Source: Perognathus longimembris pacificus | Taxonomy: Eukaryota; Chordata; Mammalia; Rodentia; Heteromyidae | Length of the DNA: 64,000 nt | Direction: 5' to 3' | Assembly (NCBI RefSeq): GCF_023159225.1 | Contig: NC_063170.1 | Location: 58,177,708-58,241,707, forward strand | In this document: positions 21,994 through 33,185 of the stretch, one piece after another | How the letters are laid out: each line of letters starts with the position of its first letter | How positions within the stretch are numbered: position 1 is the first letter of the stretch | The notes under the pieces: generated by a model | Told to the model about the DNA's origin: nothing | What the model saw: only the letters and a program-made list of their open reading frames with translations | Databases searched by the model: none | Translations under genes and position numbers: made by a program

Positions 21994-22022
21994 CATATAT
22001 ATATATATGTATATATATATAA
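21994..22022 (+). repeat. (AT)n microsatellite with palindromic core
   Basis: ATATATATATATATGTATATATATAT, nearly self-complementary. Confidence 0.85.
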
Positions 22023-23769
22023 ATTATTTTCACTATCATCCTTTTCCCTTCCTGCTTCAAACCCACCCTTTTTTTCTCTAAGTGATTTTTTTTGTTATTT
22101 AAAAGAATCTCATAGCAGGAATCCTGCTGTGAAAATGGGGGGTGGGTGGGAGGGAAGTAATGTTTGGTCTTGGGAAAATTGCCAAATTCACAATAACAGA
22201 GAACATCCTCCATTCAGCCTACCCTCTAACCCTTCCCCTTTTAGATGCTGATGAGACATTAGTATGGTTGAAACCTGTTGGCTCCTTGGTTTATTTATTT
22301 GGTTAAGATTACAGTTGCTAAGATACGGTAGTTATTTCCAATTGTAACCTCCAATGCCAGTGGTCATAAAACAAGAGCACTAAAATCTCTTTATTTGCTA
22401 ACTCTAATAAAAAAAATTCTTCAGGGGGCCAGGGAGTTTTCTGGCATAAGAAAAAAAAAAAAAGAACAGCATACCAAATGGAATATATTATAGGACAAAA
22501 TTCCATCTACCTATGTAGCTGATGTTGAGTTATTTTGCTTGAAGAGCTACAGAGAACTTCTGACTTTGGGCTTTTTATTAAGTTATTGTTTTAAATACAG
22601 GGAGTGGTCAGATGGTGCAAATTTTATGCCTCCTCTTTAGCGGTTGGAGCCTAAGTATTTCTTTTCTCAATCTGTTACTAGTTATTCTCTTTTAAATAAG
22701 AATTTTGAGGGATTTGGAGTTTTTAACACTTGCATACAACCTCTTGAACCATATCTGTCTTTCCCATCATGGGTATATAGCCCTAACTCTCAAGCTCTGT
22801 TTACTGATACTATTATCTTAACACATAATTGACCAACTAATTACAACTTTGGTATCATTCAGGACATTTTTTACAAAACCAGAAAGAAACCATACCCTCT
22901 GTTCTTTTATTGTGATTAACAACAATATTTTTTACTAATTTTATTTTTCTTCATCATGAATTACTTAAAAAAAAACTCAGAATATTTTTCCAACCAGATT
23001 TTAATAAGCTCCAGGACATTCCTTGGAGTTATGTCGGTAAATATTTTCAACTAATACTTAAAATAAAAACCATTAAACTGGGCAGGAAAATGACTTAGGA
23101 GAAGCCAGTTTGGCAAAGATTTGTTCAGTGGATGTGTGTAATTTCAAATTACTGTATGTTTTTATTTCACAAAAAAATTCCAACTTCTCCAGAACACTTG
23201 AAATACTAATATCCAGAGTTTCTCCTGGCAATTCTTTCGTTTGTCCTGGAAATGTCTTGCAATTTCGGACCAAGAAAATATTGTGTTCCTTTTGGATTTA
23301 TAGACATAAACATATGTATTTCTCTCTCAGTAAAGTTCTTTTTCAGAGCAAAGCCAGATTTCCTGGACTGACTTTCAAAGAGTTAGAAGACCTCATCCAA
23401 ACTAGGTAGTACCATTTAACTGGAAAAAAAATGACCTTCATTAAAATCAAATCTATATAAAGATAAATGATTAAATAATGACATCTTGCTGTGGTTTGAT
23501 TAACAGTAACATTGTATGAATTCACCATTTAAATGGCTGATTCTGAGATGTGCATCCTGGGTGAAATCTTATTCCATAACAAGCCCATGGCTGATGGTAA
23601 TTCCATTGGAGAAATGGAAGAAAGATACTTGCTGCACACTTGTTCAGTTCAGAGTGAGTCCTCAAGTTCTGTGGTGGTTCTTGCCTGTGGAGTTGGAAAC
23701 ACCAATGGCATCTCAGTTGGGAGAACTTAATATCCAAGAGGTAGAGCTGTGGTCTTCAGCCTTCAAATT
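22023..23769. other. Unique AT-rich sequence, no gene seen
   Basis: About 1.75 kb without an assignable repeat. A 99-codon frame (23110-23409) and a 118-codon frame (23516-23872) lie here or at its edge. They show no domain, and the second runs into an L1 tail, so neither is called. Confidence 0.5.
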
Positions 23770-24112
23770 CTTATTTTTTTATTTAAATTTCATTGTAAAG
23801 GTGATGTACAGAGGCATTTTTCTTTTTTATGAATGTGCTTTATTTTCAAATATGATACTAATCTTGAAGTGATTATTATCTACCACCCTTGTCTCCAAAT
23901 GATTCTTGATTATATTGAACTTTTTTATGTACAGAGGGTTTAAGTCAGGTCATGAGTACATTTTTTGACAGTGTTACTCACTCCGGCATTTTCTCCCACT
24001 TTTCTCTCCTGTTGCCCCGCCCCTCCAAGTAGTAAAGTTCATTTGCAACATAGCACCTAATGAGTATCATTGTTGTGTTGGTTTACCCTTTGTCCTATTG
24101 CTTCCTCACCTT
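23770..24112 (-). mobile_element. L1 3'-UTR fragment(s), antisense
   Basis: On the minus strand the block contains AGGTGCTATGTTGCAAATGAAC, a G-rich polypurine block (GGAGGGGCGGGGCAAC), AAAATGTACTCATGACC and CCCTCTGTACATAA. A second tail-like word CCTCTGTACATCACCTTTAC lies at 23798-23817. The polypurine block and terminal CTCTGTACAT are shared with the other L1 tails in the window. Two overlapping or duplicated tails may be present. Confidence 0.6.
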
Positions 24113-24249
24113 CCCAATCATGATATTGGCATCATCTGAATTTAACTTTATCTGACTAAGCAACCCAAAGGCTAAGATTATACATCTACAAAGTCTCTAG
24201 TTCCATAACAGTGTATATTATAGCAATGTACTAGATTAAGATTTTACCC

Positions 24250-24340
24250 ACTTAGAGTTGGGTTACATAGCATTAGTGGTAGAGTGTTTGTATAGCATAC
24301 AGTGGACCCAAGTGCAAACCCAAAAATAGCAAAAATCCAT
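24250..24340 (+). mobile_element. ID-like SINE monomer (old)
   Basis: GGTTACATAGCATTAGTGGTAGAGTGTTTGTATAGCATAC followed by GACCCAAGTGCAAACCC shows degenerate A-box and B-box regions of an ID-type tRNA SINE. No long A tail. Confidence 0.5.
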
Positions 24341-24800
24341 CAATCACTCAGCTTTCACTGTTCTAAACAGAATTTTACATGCCTTTCTCTGGCCTCTCCA
24401 TGATACACTGTACATCTTTGCTCCTTATGGGATGAATTAGTGACTTCATTTGGCCCAAATAGAATATGGTAAATTCAGGGGGTTTGCAAATTCGTTCTTC
24501 TGCCTCTTGTACTGAGAATCATATGTCTAATTTGCTGCTGTGTAAAGAAGATGAAAAACATCTTGAGGTTATGATGGACATCTTCAGTAATGAGATAGGC
24601 ACATTGTGCCAGATTAACCAAATTTTGACACTTTGCTCAGATGAGCCACAGTTCAGTTAACTCATAGTTATGCAAGCAAGAAATCAATGCACTTTGTCAT
24701 TTGCCTTTGAAATGTGGGATGATTTGTGACACAATATTGTCATGTCAATATCTAAATGGATAGAGAGTGCTCTGTTTTGCTTCTTAAGTTAGTCTTCAAA
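24341..24800. other. Unique sequence, no gene seen
   Basis: A 64-codon frame (24466-24660) has no domain and no splice context; not called. Confidence 0.5.
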
Positions 24801-25040
24801 AGGAGCTGGGTGCCAGTGGCTCACTCCTGTTATCCTAGCTACTCAAAAGGCTGAGACCTGTGGATTATGGTTCGAAGCCAGGACAGGTGAAAAAACTCCG
24901 AGAGACTCTTATCTCGAATTAATCATTCACAAGCTGGAAGTTAAGCTGTGGCCCAAGTGGTAATGCACTAGCCTTGAGCACAAATGCTCAAGGACAGTGC
25001 CTAGGCCCTGAGTTCAAGCCTTAGGACTGGTACAGATGTG
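24801..25040 (+). mobile_element. Composite SINE, B1-like head plus Geo-like tail
   Basis: GAGCTGGGTGCCAGTGGCTCACTCC, CCTAGCTACTCAAAAGGCTGAGACC form the head. AGCTGTGGCCCAAGTGGTAATG, CACTAGCCTTGAGC and GCCCTGAGTTCAAGCC form the Geo tail. The tail runs directly into a (CA)n microsatellite. Confidence 0.9.
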
Positions 25041-25057
25041 CATGTGCACACGTGCAT

Positions 25058-25058
<1 letters not shown>

Positions 25059-25093
<35 letters not shown>
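25059..25093 (+). repeat. (CA)n microsatellite at a SINE 3' end
   Basis: About 17 CA units after a TGCATGTGCACACGTGCATG transition at the end of the SINE; probably grew from the SINE tail. Confidence 0.95.
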
Positions 25094-25094
<1 letters not shown>

Positions 25095-27456
25095 TAACAG
25101 TCTGCAAAAAGGGGTACATGGAGTGATCACCTCTATTGTCAATTATGTCTTTTGATGTAATACTAGCTCTGATGCTTCAATTGGATTTGGGCTCATATAG
25201 ATCTGAATGGTTTCAGTAAAGTGATGTATTGATCAGCATGTAATTGATCAATGCCCCAAATCTGTTACTTGGTGACATTGAACAAACTGGAAAGATTTTG
25301 CAGACTTATCACATCAGAGGAATTCTTTCACAGTATCTTGCTAAGATTTAAATATATTTCTATTTGATGCTGTGGTTTTTCCATTGAAGCATATGGGTAA
25401 CCTGCCAGTGACCCATAAGCCTTCCATGGATATCACCCTACTTGCAGCAGGGGGTGGCTATTCGCTGATGGTTAGAGGCTGGAGTCTCCATCAAGGAGAG
25501 AAGCTATTGTAAGTAATAACTGCTGAGGGAATATTGAACTAAATAGTTCAGTTAAGGCAAGTTCAAGAGAATAGTAATTTAGGGACATGACTAGAGGTTA
25601 CAATCTCCAAAGCTAAATTAATCTAGGCAGAGCATAGAAACCAGTGAAGTTGAGTAGGTTATACAGAGAGCCATGGGGTTAACTGGAGAACATATGTTCT
25701 AATTATAGGAGGGAGTTTCTTGTCTCTCCAATTGGTTGTCATGCATGATCGTGTTGTCTTTTATTTGTTACTTACTGTGTTTGGACCTGTTCTAGGATCT
25801 ATGGATTCAACAGTGTAACAAAACAAACTACACAATAGAGAAACCTCACAAAAACTAAGAATGGAAAGTATTTTCGATTGTGATAAGTGCAGAAGAGGAA
25901 AAATAGAACACAGGATTGGGATTTTAGAAAGAAATTCTATATAAGTAAAATTTCAGGAAAGATGGCAACCCTCAGGTCTTATTAAGAGAGTCTCTTAGGG
26001 GAAAGAAACCAAAAAACAACAAAAAAATGGAGTGAAGGCAGAGGAAGCTAGATTCAGAGGCAGGTGATGCATGGTGACCAGTGAGAATGGGTGGGGACTT
26101 ACAGAAGGGTTAGTGTGAAAGGTTTTCCAATGCCCAGAGCTTTGTCTGCTCTGATGGGATGCCTTATTTCCACAAGGAGTATGTTTCATGGTGATCTTCA
26201 GCTCTAAACATTAAGTAAATCCCCAGAGAGACTATGACAAAACCCATGCAGAGACATGGAAATTCTGGCTACAAGTAACCATAAGTTTAAAAAATACTAT
26301 TTTAGAATATATATATAACTAGAGGTGTTACTTAGTAAGCTTGAAATCCTGAAGACTTAAGCCCTAGGACCAACAGCAACAATAATAAAATACAACCATT
26401 TCTAAAACAAAGTCCAGAATCTTTCTCTAGTGTGGTCATATATATAATATGGTTGGTTCAGCAAAAGAACAACAAAAAGGTTAACAAATGCAGACACAAG
26501 ATTAATTATGAATCAATCTAGTTTGATTCAATAACAGCTATTTAGTAGGCATATTTATATTTTTAATATTCTTTTCAGGACCATTAAAACTTGGGGATAA
26601 TTGTACATAACAAAACCCAGTTTCAATTACAAAAATAAAATTGTAACTAGTAATGATGAAACATTAGTGTCAATTGCCTAATTTTAACAGGTAGAAAGTC
26701 TGTATTTGAATCCTGTTGACTTTAATGGGTAAATTAAAGTCATATTTTAAGATTACTTAAAAGAGTCTTTTTAAAAAATAGTCAAGCCCAAACATTCCAA
26801 AGTTGCTTATTTTTATTCAATCTGTGCAATTATTCTCAATTATTATTTTGTTTTGTACAAGTTTCACATTATCATAAACAGATGTGCGCACGAACTGAAA
26901 TAACATAATCCATCTTATATACAAAGGGTATGAAAGCAAAAATAGACATTCTTTGGGGCTTTTCTTCCACTAGACTTTGGAGAAAATTAGTTTTTACTCA
27001 GGAAACATTTGGAACCATAAATAACAAGTTTATTCTCCCTAATATTAAGGTAGCAGAAGTATGATGTTTTAAAAGCCCCACGTTTCCATCTCTGAAGTCA
27101 AGAAATACTGAGAAGTTTATTGCTTAACTTTATCACCGTGTAGAAAAAGATAATCTTTTTCTCAAAACTGTAATAGCCAAAGAATCCTACACACAGTCCC
27201 ACCTTCTCCATAGAGACATTCAGTTACCTCGCATGGTAGTTCAACTCTTGGCCATTTTACCACATTCTTCTATGCAGTGATTTATATGTAGATAGCATCC
27301 CTCTTTTTTTTTTAATAAAATAAGAAGCATTATTATCTAGGTCAGTTTTTCTCTAACTTAACTTTTCTCTATAATAATGTTCAAATATTTGTACTCTGAA
27401 TGTGCCACATTATGTATAACTTATAATAATCTGATGGGCATTCAATTATTTTTAAT
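25094..27456. other. Unique AT-rich sequence with possible old repeat pieces
   Basis: About 2.4 kb with no supported gene. 25770-25990 (GGACCTGTTCTAGGATCTATGG, then AACAGTGTAACAAAACAAAC) resembles a common ancient mammalian repeat that I cannot name safely. 26315-26385 has a faint ID-like word order. Neither is called separately. Confidence 0.45.
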
Positions 27457-27470
27457 AATAATAATAATAT

Positions 27471-27684
27471 TTTTGGTAGTACTGAGGTGTGAACTCAGGC
27501 CTTGATAGGCAGAACTCAGTACTTGATAGGCAAGTACTCTATCACCTGAGTCATACCCTTCAGCCCCTTTTGCCTTACTATTTTTTTCACATAAGGTCTT
27601 ATATTTGAGCCAGACCAATATGTAACAAAATCCTCTTGGTGATCCTTAGTTGAAATGGCAGGTATTTACCATCATAACCAGCAC
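27471..27684 (-). mobile_element. ID-B1 composite SINE, antisense
   Basis: It follows a short (TAA)n at 27453-27468. GTGTGAACTCAGGCCTTGATAGGC and GCAAGTACTCTATCACCTGAGTC are reversed ID-like sequence; GGTATTTACCATCATAACCAGCAC is the far end of a decayed B1-like part. The word ACTTGATAGGCA is partly duplicated inside it. Confidence 0.6.
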
Positions 27685-28178
27685 GTTTCCCTGCATGGGA
27701 AGCCATGCAGGCCACGGTTCTTTGGGTCTAACTTACTTTGCTTAATGTAATTTTTTCTAAGTCCATTTCCTTACAAACGGGACAATATCATTCTTTTGGA
27801 TGGAAGCATAGAATTCCGTTGTGTATATATACTACATTTTCTTGATCCATTCATCCATGGAGGGCATCTGGGTTGAATCCATACCTTAGCTATGGTAAAT
27901 AATGCTGCAATGAACATGGTTGTGCTGGTGGCATTAGTGAAGGCTGGTTCGTGGTCATTTGGGTAGATGCCCAGGAGTAGGATTGATGAGTCGTGGGAAA
28001 GTTCTATGTTTAGTCTTTTGAGGACCCTCCATACTGCTTTCCATAGTGACTGAACAAGTTTTAATTCCCACCAACAATGTAGCAGTTTTTGTCCACATCC
28101 CCATCAGCATCTGTTATTATTAATTTTCTTGATAATGACCATTCTAATTGGGGTCAGACAGAATCTCAATGTTGTTTA
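27685..28178 (-). mobile_element. L1 ORF2 3'-end remnant, antisense
   Basis: Clear reversed L1 landmarks run in order: TTCTTGATCCATTCATCC, AATAATGCTGCAATGAACATGG, TGGGTAGATGCCCAGGAGTAGG, CCATACTGCTTTCCATAGTGACTG, CCCACCAACAATGTAGCAG and ATTCTAATTGGGGTCAGACAG. These encode, on the minus strand, the C-terminal part of the L1 reverse transcriptase protein. The frame is broken and both ends are truncated, so it is a dead copy. Confidence 0.9.
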
Positions 28179-28190
28179 GATTTGCTATGC

Positions 28191-28320
28191 GACTCTTATC
28201 TCCAATAAACTCCCAAAATATCTGAAAGTGGAGCTATGGCTCAAGTGGTAGAGCACTAGCTTGAGCAAAAGAAACTAAGAGACAAGGTCCAGTACTGGCA
28301 TAAAAAACAAACAAAAAAAC
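28191..28320 (+). mobile_element. 5'-truncated composite SINE (Geo-like tail)
   Basis: It begins at the linker GACTCTTATCTCCAATAAAC and runs through AAAGTGGAGCTATGGCTCAAG and GGTAGAGCACTAGC to an AC-interrupted A tail. The B1-like head is missing. It abuts the L1 fragment at 28178. Confidence 0.8.
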
Positions 28321-29369
28321 TATCAAAAGTCTATACCAATAAAAGTCTAAACCAATAAACACAGTGAGCAGGTAAAATTCTATAACCCTATTGTCCCTTT
28401 GGTGTCAAGGAAGTTGAGTTATTTCATTTAGAAGAATAGTGGAAGTTAAAATATCAGTAAACTATAGGTTAAGAAATAAAATAGAGTAATGACAGATGAT
28501 TTTTTTCAAGCCAAACTTTTATTTTACAAATTTATAGGCTTGATAAGCACACACATAAAAACGCTGAGGATGAGCCTGGGTTGTCCTGACATCTGCTTCA
28601 TAATGAGTGGATCTGGGCTAGGGGAGAGAAGGAAGCCCATTCCCTCAGCCATGGATCACGTGCCCTTTGAACATTGGAAATTGGCCGCCATGCAATGTCT
28701 AGAAATGGACAAAGACCACTGTCTCATTGGAAAGTTCATTAATGCCTTGATTATGTGCAAACTGAAGAGTCTGGGCATCTTACCAAAAACATTGCTAATT
28801 ACATGGAAAACTTGTAAAATGTCTGCAAACATGCAATTTAAAATCAGAATCTACCCCTTCTCCTCTTCTTTCCTAGAATTACACCAATTTATACTTGGAA
28901 TAATACACCTGAAATTCCTTTATACTACAATTAGTAACAATGGGCTACAAATTCTGTGTTCTCAGTAATAGAAGGAAAATCAAATAATTTTAGTTAAGTT
29001 CCTCATCATTAGTCATACCTCTTTAAGGCACATTCTGAAACTGTTTGTTTCCAAGAGAATTAAAATCAACTTAAGGCTTATTTGAGTTTTCTGAGCCATC
29101 GAGAGAGAAATGTAATTTGTGAGACATGGTTTTACCTGTTTGTCAGTCTTCCCAGTGAGGGTATACAGTATAATCCTAAACTCTGTGATTTCTCTGAAAT
29201 GAAATAGTAATGCTTAATTACAGTTAATAAAACCTATCCTTGCTGTTCTAGTTTAGGAAGTTAAATTAACTTTGAAGGATCACGGATTCAACTGTTCAAA
29301 TAGCCCTGTACGTTTTCTCAGTGTTCACTAAGGAACAACAAAGACAAAAGAAATTATTGCTGTATTAGG

Positions 29370-29371
<2 letters not shown>
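28321..29371. other. Unique sequence with a 159-codon frame, unassigned
   Basis: 28489-28968 (+) is the longest frame in the window that is not in a repeat. It has mixed residue composition and a locally higher GC near 28560-28700 (CCATGGATCACGTGCCC). It has no domain, signal peptide or codon bias that I recognise, and a frame of this length can arise by chance in 64 kb. It is not annotated as a gene. Confidence 0.4.

Positions 29372-29422
<51 letters not shown>
29371..29422 (+). repeat. (CA)n microsatellite
   Basis: About 26 perfect CA units. Confidence 0.97.
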
Positions 29423-29426
<4 letters not shown>

Positions 29427-30854
29427 TGCATCCCTACCATGAATGACACATTAGACAGGAGAGCCAACCAGTGTGTCCTCCTTTGCTCAAAATATACAGA
29501 AACAATGGTAGGGGCTAAACAATGACAATGGTCTTTTAGTTTATTCTGTGAGAAATTCCTTTACAACTCATTTACTCCCAAGTGAAGAGTCTTCTAAACA
29601 TATTTAGCATACTAATATTTTAAGTAGATGAGTTCTTTTCCTATGCCTGCAACTGGAAGCTTACATAAACATATTTTGTATGGATATTTGGAATTTCAGC
29701 ATATGTTTTCTGTTCCCTGGGAAATGGATTAAAATTTCTCCCCACTGTGAAAGCCAAGGAAAGGCCAGAGTATGGACTAAGTGAATGACAGGAAAGCAAA
29801 GCCAGTGGTGGAGAGAATATTTTGTCAGCAGTATAATAAATCACAGATTGGATAGGGAACTAGTATAAGAAAACAGACCATGAAAAATGAAAGAGAATGT
29901 ACATAGTCCTTATGGAAAGGGAAGCCACCACAAAGTCTTTTCTAGAAAAGTACTTTGATATTATATGACATGATATTGTAGGGGACTTGTTTTGTCTGAG
30001 TGTGCTTTCACTACTGGGGAGGAATTGCTTTGACAAACTCTTCCCTCTTTGTTAAAACTAGAAGGGGAGGTTCAGGAATAAATGTCTTTGAGAGTTTCTC
30101 CATGGAGATAACAGTGGAGCTTTCAGTAGTTAGGACAGGAATGTCAGTGGCCGTTGCTTCTCTTGGAAAGAAAACCCATTTCTAGAAGGAGAGAATGTAG
30201 TTATGAGGTATAGAAGTATCATGGATGAGCTCAAAGATGGAAAGAGAAGGAAGGGAAGGAGGAAGATAAGGGTCAAGAAAAGAGAAAGAAAATTGGAAAA
30301 TTAATCAGAAAAAGAATAACATTTAAAAGGCATCAAAGTCCCCAAAACGCTTGGGAATAGATTTAAGGAAGTAAAATCCTATAAACAAGGAATGTGTGTC
30401 TCTGGGTTTCTGGAATTTATGTTATCTGGGTTTTCATACTGTCACCTTCCAAGTTCACCAATCATACTGGACTCTTTTTTCATACATGACTTTGATTAAT
30501 TAATGCAACTCTCATTAAAATCACATGCAGTCCTAGGTAGGAATTAGGGCCTGACCAGAATCAATCCCTCTTACCAGGCTTCATCTCCAGAAATTGCCCT
30601 GTATGCATTTTTTACAAGTATATAATGATGTATAGCTTTATTTCCCAAACCATTAAAATTCTCATATCCCATTTTTTGCATCTTAATGCTTTTCTCAAAA
30701 AGGTATTGATTCTGTTATCTTTGTTTTAGAGAAGTACCTCAAAGAAATATCCACTTTATATAAATTATTTGCTTCAAAAATATTTTCCATTTATAAAAGT
30801 ATTTTATATAAAAAAGTTGGCAGAGTATTTATGAGAATTTTTTCTGGAGTATGT
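29423..30854. other. Unique AT-rich sequence, no gene seen
   Basis: A small purine-rich patch lies at 30235-30295. No gene or assignable repeat. Confidence 0.5.
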
Positions 30855-30886
30855 ATTATATATATATGTATATATACATATATATT
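30855..30886 (+). repeat. (AT)/(TATATG) palindromic microsatellite
   Basis: TATATATATATGTATATATACATATATA is self-complementary and could extrude as a hairpin. A similar block, TTTATATATATGTATATATACACATATATG, lies at 31086-31115. Confidence 0.85.
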
Positions 30887-31085
30887 CACTACTAGTGATT
30901 AGGAATAAAAGCAATTCAAATGGGATACTCCTTTGATTCAGAAAATGTCTTCAGATTCTTGTATATCAAAAAAGTTAAATATAAACAAAAGCTGGGAAAA
31001 TATAAGTCTAGTGAGTACCCATGTTGTTATTTTGTCAATCTGTCAAAAAATTTTAAAGTTGATACACAAAGTTAAGAAAGCTACA

Positions 31086-31115
31086 ATTTATATATATGTA
31101 TATATACACATATAT
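31086..31115 (+). repeat. (AT)-rich palindromic microsatellite
   Basis: TATATATATGTATATATACACATATATG, similar to the block 230 bases upstream. Confidence 0.85.
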
Positions 31116-31130
31116 GTCTGTCTGTTTGTC

Positions 31131-31347
31131 TGTCCTGGTGCTTGAACTTAGGCCCTGGGCACTGTCCCTGAGCTTTTTGCTCAAAACTACCACTCTACCA
31201 CTTGAGCCACAGTTCTACTTCTGGGTTTTAGTGGTTAATTGGACGTAAGAGTCAAATGGACTTTACTGCCTGGATTGACTTTGAACTACAATCTTCCTAT
31301 CTCAGCCTCCTGAGTAGCTAGGATTACAGATATGAGTTACTAGCAAC
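31131..31347 (-). mobile_element. Composite SINE, B1-like head plus Geo-like tail, antisense
   Basis: GTGCTTGAACTTAGGCCCTGGGC, CACTTGAGCCACAGTTCTAC are the reversed Geo tail. TAGTGGTTAATTGGACGTAAGAGTC and CTCAGCCTCCTGAGTAGCTAGGATTACAG are the reversed head. Well preserved. Confidence 0.9.
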
Positions 31348-31715
31348 AGACAGTTGAAATATAATGGAAAATAAATATTATTTTAGAAATCAATGAAATA
31401 TTTATTTATTTGGAATATTCACATACAGTATTCACCAAAAAGAATAATCACTTACCATATGTTACATCAAAAGAAAATGCCAATCAATACATTCTACAAA
31501 GCTAAAAATGTATAGGCCATATTTTACTACCATGACTTAATCTATCAAATTAATTATAACAATCTTTAAAAGGAAGCCATGACCAACTTGAAATGTAACT
31601 ATTTTCCAAACTTCTGTGGAGACAAAAGCAGAGGAAGTGGGTGTATAGCTGTGTAGTAAAACATTTGACCAGTGGATATGAGTCCTTAGGCTCCTTACAG
31701 AGTAACTACATAAAA

Positions 31716-31720
<5 letters not shown>

Positions 31721-31804
<84 letters not shown>

Positions 31805-31880
31805 GGACAGAGACAGAGACAGAGACAGACAGAGAAAGAGAGACAGACAGAGAGAGAAAGAGACAGAGACAGACAGAGGA
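31721..31880 (+). repeat. (GA)n microsatellite grading into GACA/GAGACA
   Basis: About 37 near-perfect GA units, then AGAGACAGAGACAGAGACAG and GACAGACAGAGA units. It is the longest dinucleotide block in the window. Both flanking long frames (Arg/Glu and Ser/Leu repeats) are artefacts of it. Confidence 0.97.
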
Positions 31881-32737
31881 CAGAGGGAGAGATCAAAGCA
31901 AAATTACATATTTAGAAACAAATCTATTGATTTAATACTAAATATACAAGTTTAAGGCTGGCTGGAATATAAATTTAGAAAAACCTCTCTCTTCACTGAA
32001 ATTGAATGAAATAAGTTTTAAACAACAAAAAGAAACAGAAAATGGTCTTAAAAAATTACAAGAAAGGAAATGTAGGTTGAGTCAGAAATTGAAAAACTGG
32101 ACAAAGGTAAAAGGATAAATAAATCTCTGAGTGTCTTTTTCCTTCAGGGAAGGAAGGGTACCAAGAATATAGAGTTCTGGGAAATCTAATAATGCAAACC
32201 ACAGAATTAGCCAAATAAATTAGAAATTTTAGATTATTTTGAAATTTGGAGTATTTATACAAGTGGAATCATGTAGCAACACTGGAAAAAGTGGTTAACA
32301 TTTTAGTTGATTTTTACAGATGAGTTCTTTCAAGCTTCTAAGGTACACCTAATTTGAGCCCATTACCAAACATTTCATAGCAGGGAGAATAAGTAAACAG
32401 TTTCCAAAAGCAGGTTAATAAGCATGTATAATCTTGCTGCTCTACACTGATATTAAACTAAAAGAAAAGAATAAAAGACATGAAAACATAGATCAACCTC
32501 ATATAAATACATGTATTTCCGGGACTGGTTTTTTTTTTTTTTTTATCATTTGCTGAAAAAGGCTGTCATATTCTAAGTTGAAGGACACTTGAGTTACGGA
32601 AACTTTTTATAGCACTTATCAGACCATACCGTTACTTCTGGTTTAGTGTTTGGAGATGGTGAACTGAAATTTCGCAGCTTGACTATGTTTCACTCTGTCA
32701 GGTGAACGAACACTTCAAGGGTCTGATTTGGCTATTT
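31881..32737. other. Unique AT-rich sequence, no gene seen
   Basis: A T run at 32528-32544 may be the tail of an unrecognised antisense retroelement. No gene supported. Confidence 0.5.
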
Positions 32738-32818
32738 GTTTCAGTTGTAATGGGGTTTGAACTGAGGGCCTCACACTTGCTAAGCTGGTGCTCTACCCCT
32801 TGAGCCATACCTCTAGAC
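32738..32818 (-). mobile_element. ID-like SINE part, antisense
   Basis: GGGGTTTGAACTGAGGGCCTC and GGTGCTCTACCCCTTGAGCCATACC are a reversed ID-like tRNA-derived unit. It is next to, and interrupted by, a younger IDL-Geo insertion. Confidence 0.65.
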
Positions 32819-32829
32819 CAAGAAATCAA

Positions 32830-33040
32830 ATTTTTTTTTTTTTTTTTTTTGCCAGTCCTGGGCCTTGGACTCAGGACCTGAGCACTGTCCCTGGCTTCTT
32901 CCCGCTCAAGGCTAGCACTCTGCCACTTGAGCCACAGCGCCGCTTCTGGCCATTTTCTGTATATGTGGTGCTGGGGAATTGAAGCTAGGGCCTTGTGTAT
33001 CCGAGGCAGGCACTCTTGCCACTAGGCCATATCCCCAGCC
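32830..33040 (-). mobile_element. IDL-Geo SINE, young copy nested beside an older SINE
   Basis: Reversed A tail of about 21 T at 32830-32850, then a full-length antisense dimer (GCCAGTCCTGGGCCTTGG through CCATATCCCCAGCCC). It is flanked by the 11-base direct repeat CAAGAAATCAA at 32819-32829 and 33041-33051. The right monomer has CTTCTTCCCGCTC (GCGGGAAGAAG on the sense strand), a mark shared with the copy at 41792. Confidence 0.95.
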
Positions 33041-33078
33041 CAAGAAATCAATTTTTAATGCATGAAAAATTTACTTAT

Positions 33079-33185
33079 AGCCAGGTGAGGTTGTACATAA
33101 TTGTAATCCCAGCACTCAGGAGCCTGAGGTGACAGGATCATGATTTCAAGGCCAACCTATACTATATAACAAGACTTTTCCTGAA
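33079..33185 (+). mobile_element. Monomeric B1-like SINE
   Basis: AGCCAGGTGAGGTTGTACATAATTG, TAATCCCAGCACTCAGGAGCCTGAGG and GATTTCAAGGCCAACC match a B1 (7SL-derived) monomer. No Geo or ID half follows. Confidence 0.8.

Noticed and set aside
27685..28178. Active L1 element
   Set aside because: Only a short, antisense, frame-broken remnant of the ORF2 end is present; no 5' part, no tail.
31537..31955. Long frames of Arg/Glu repeats (+) and Ser/Leu repeats (-)
   Set aside because: Direct translations of the (GA)n microsatellite.
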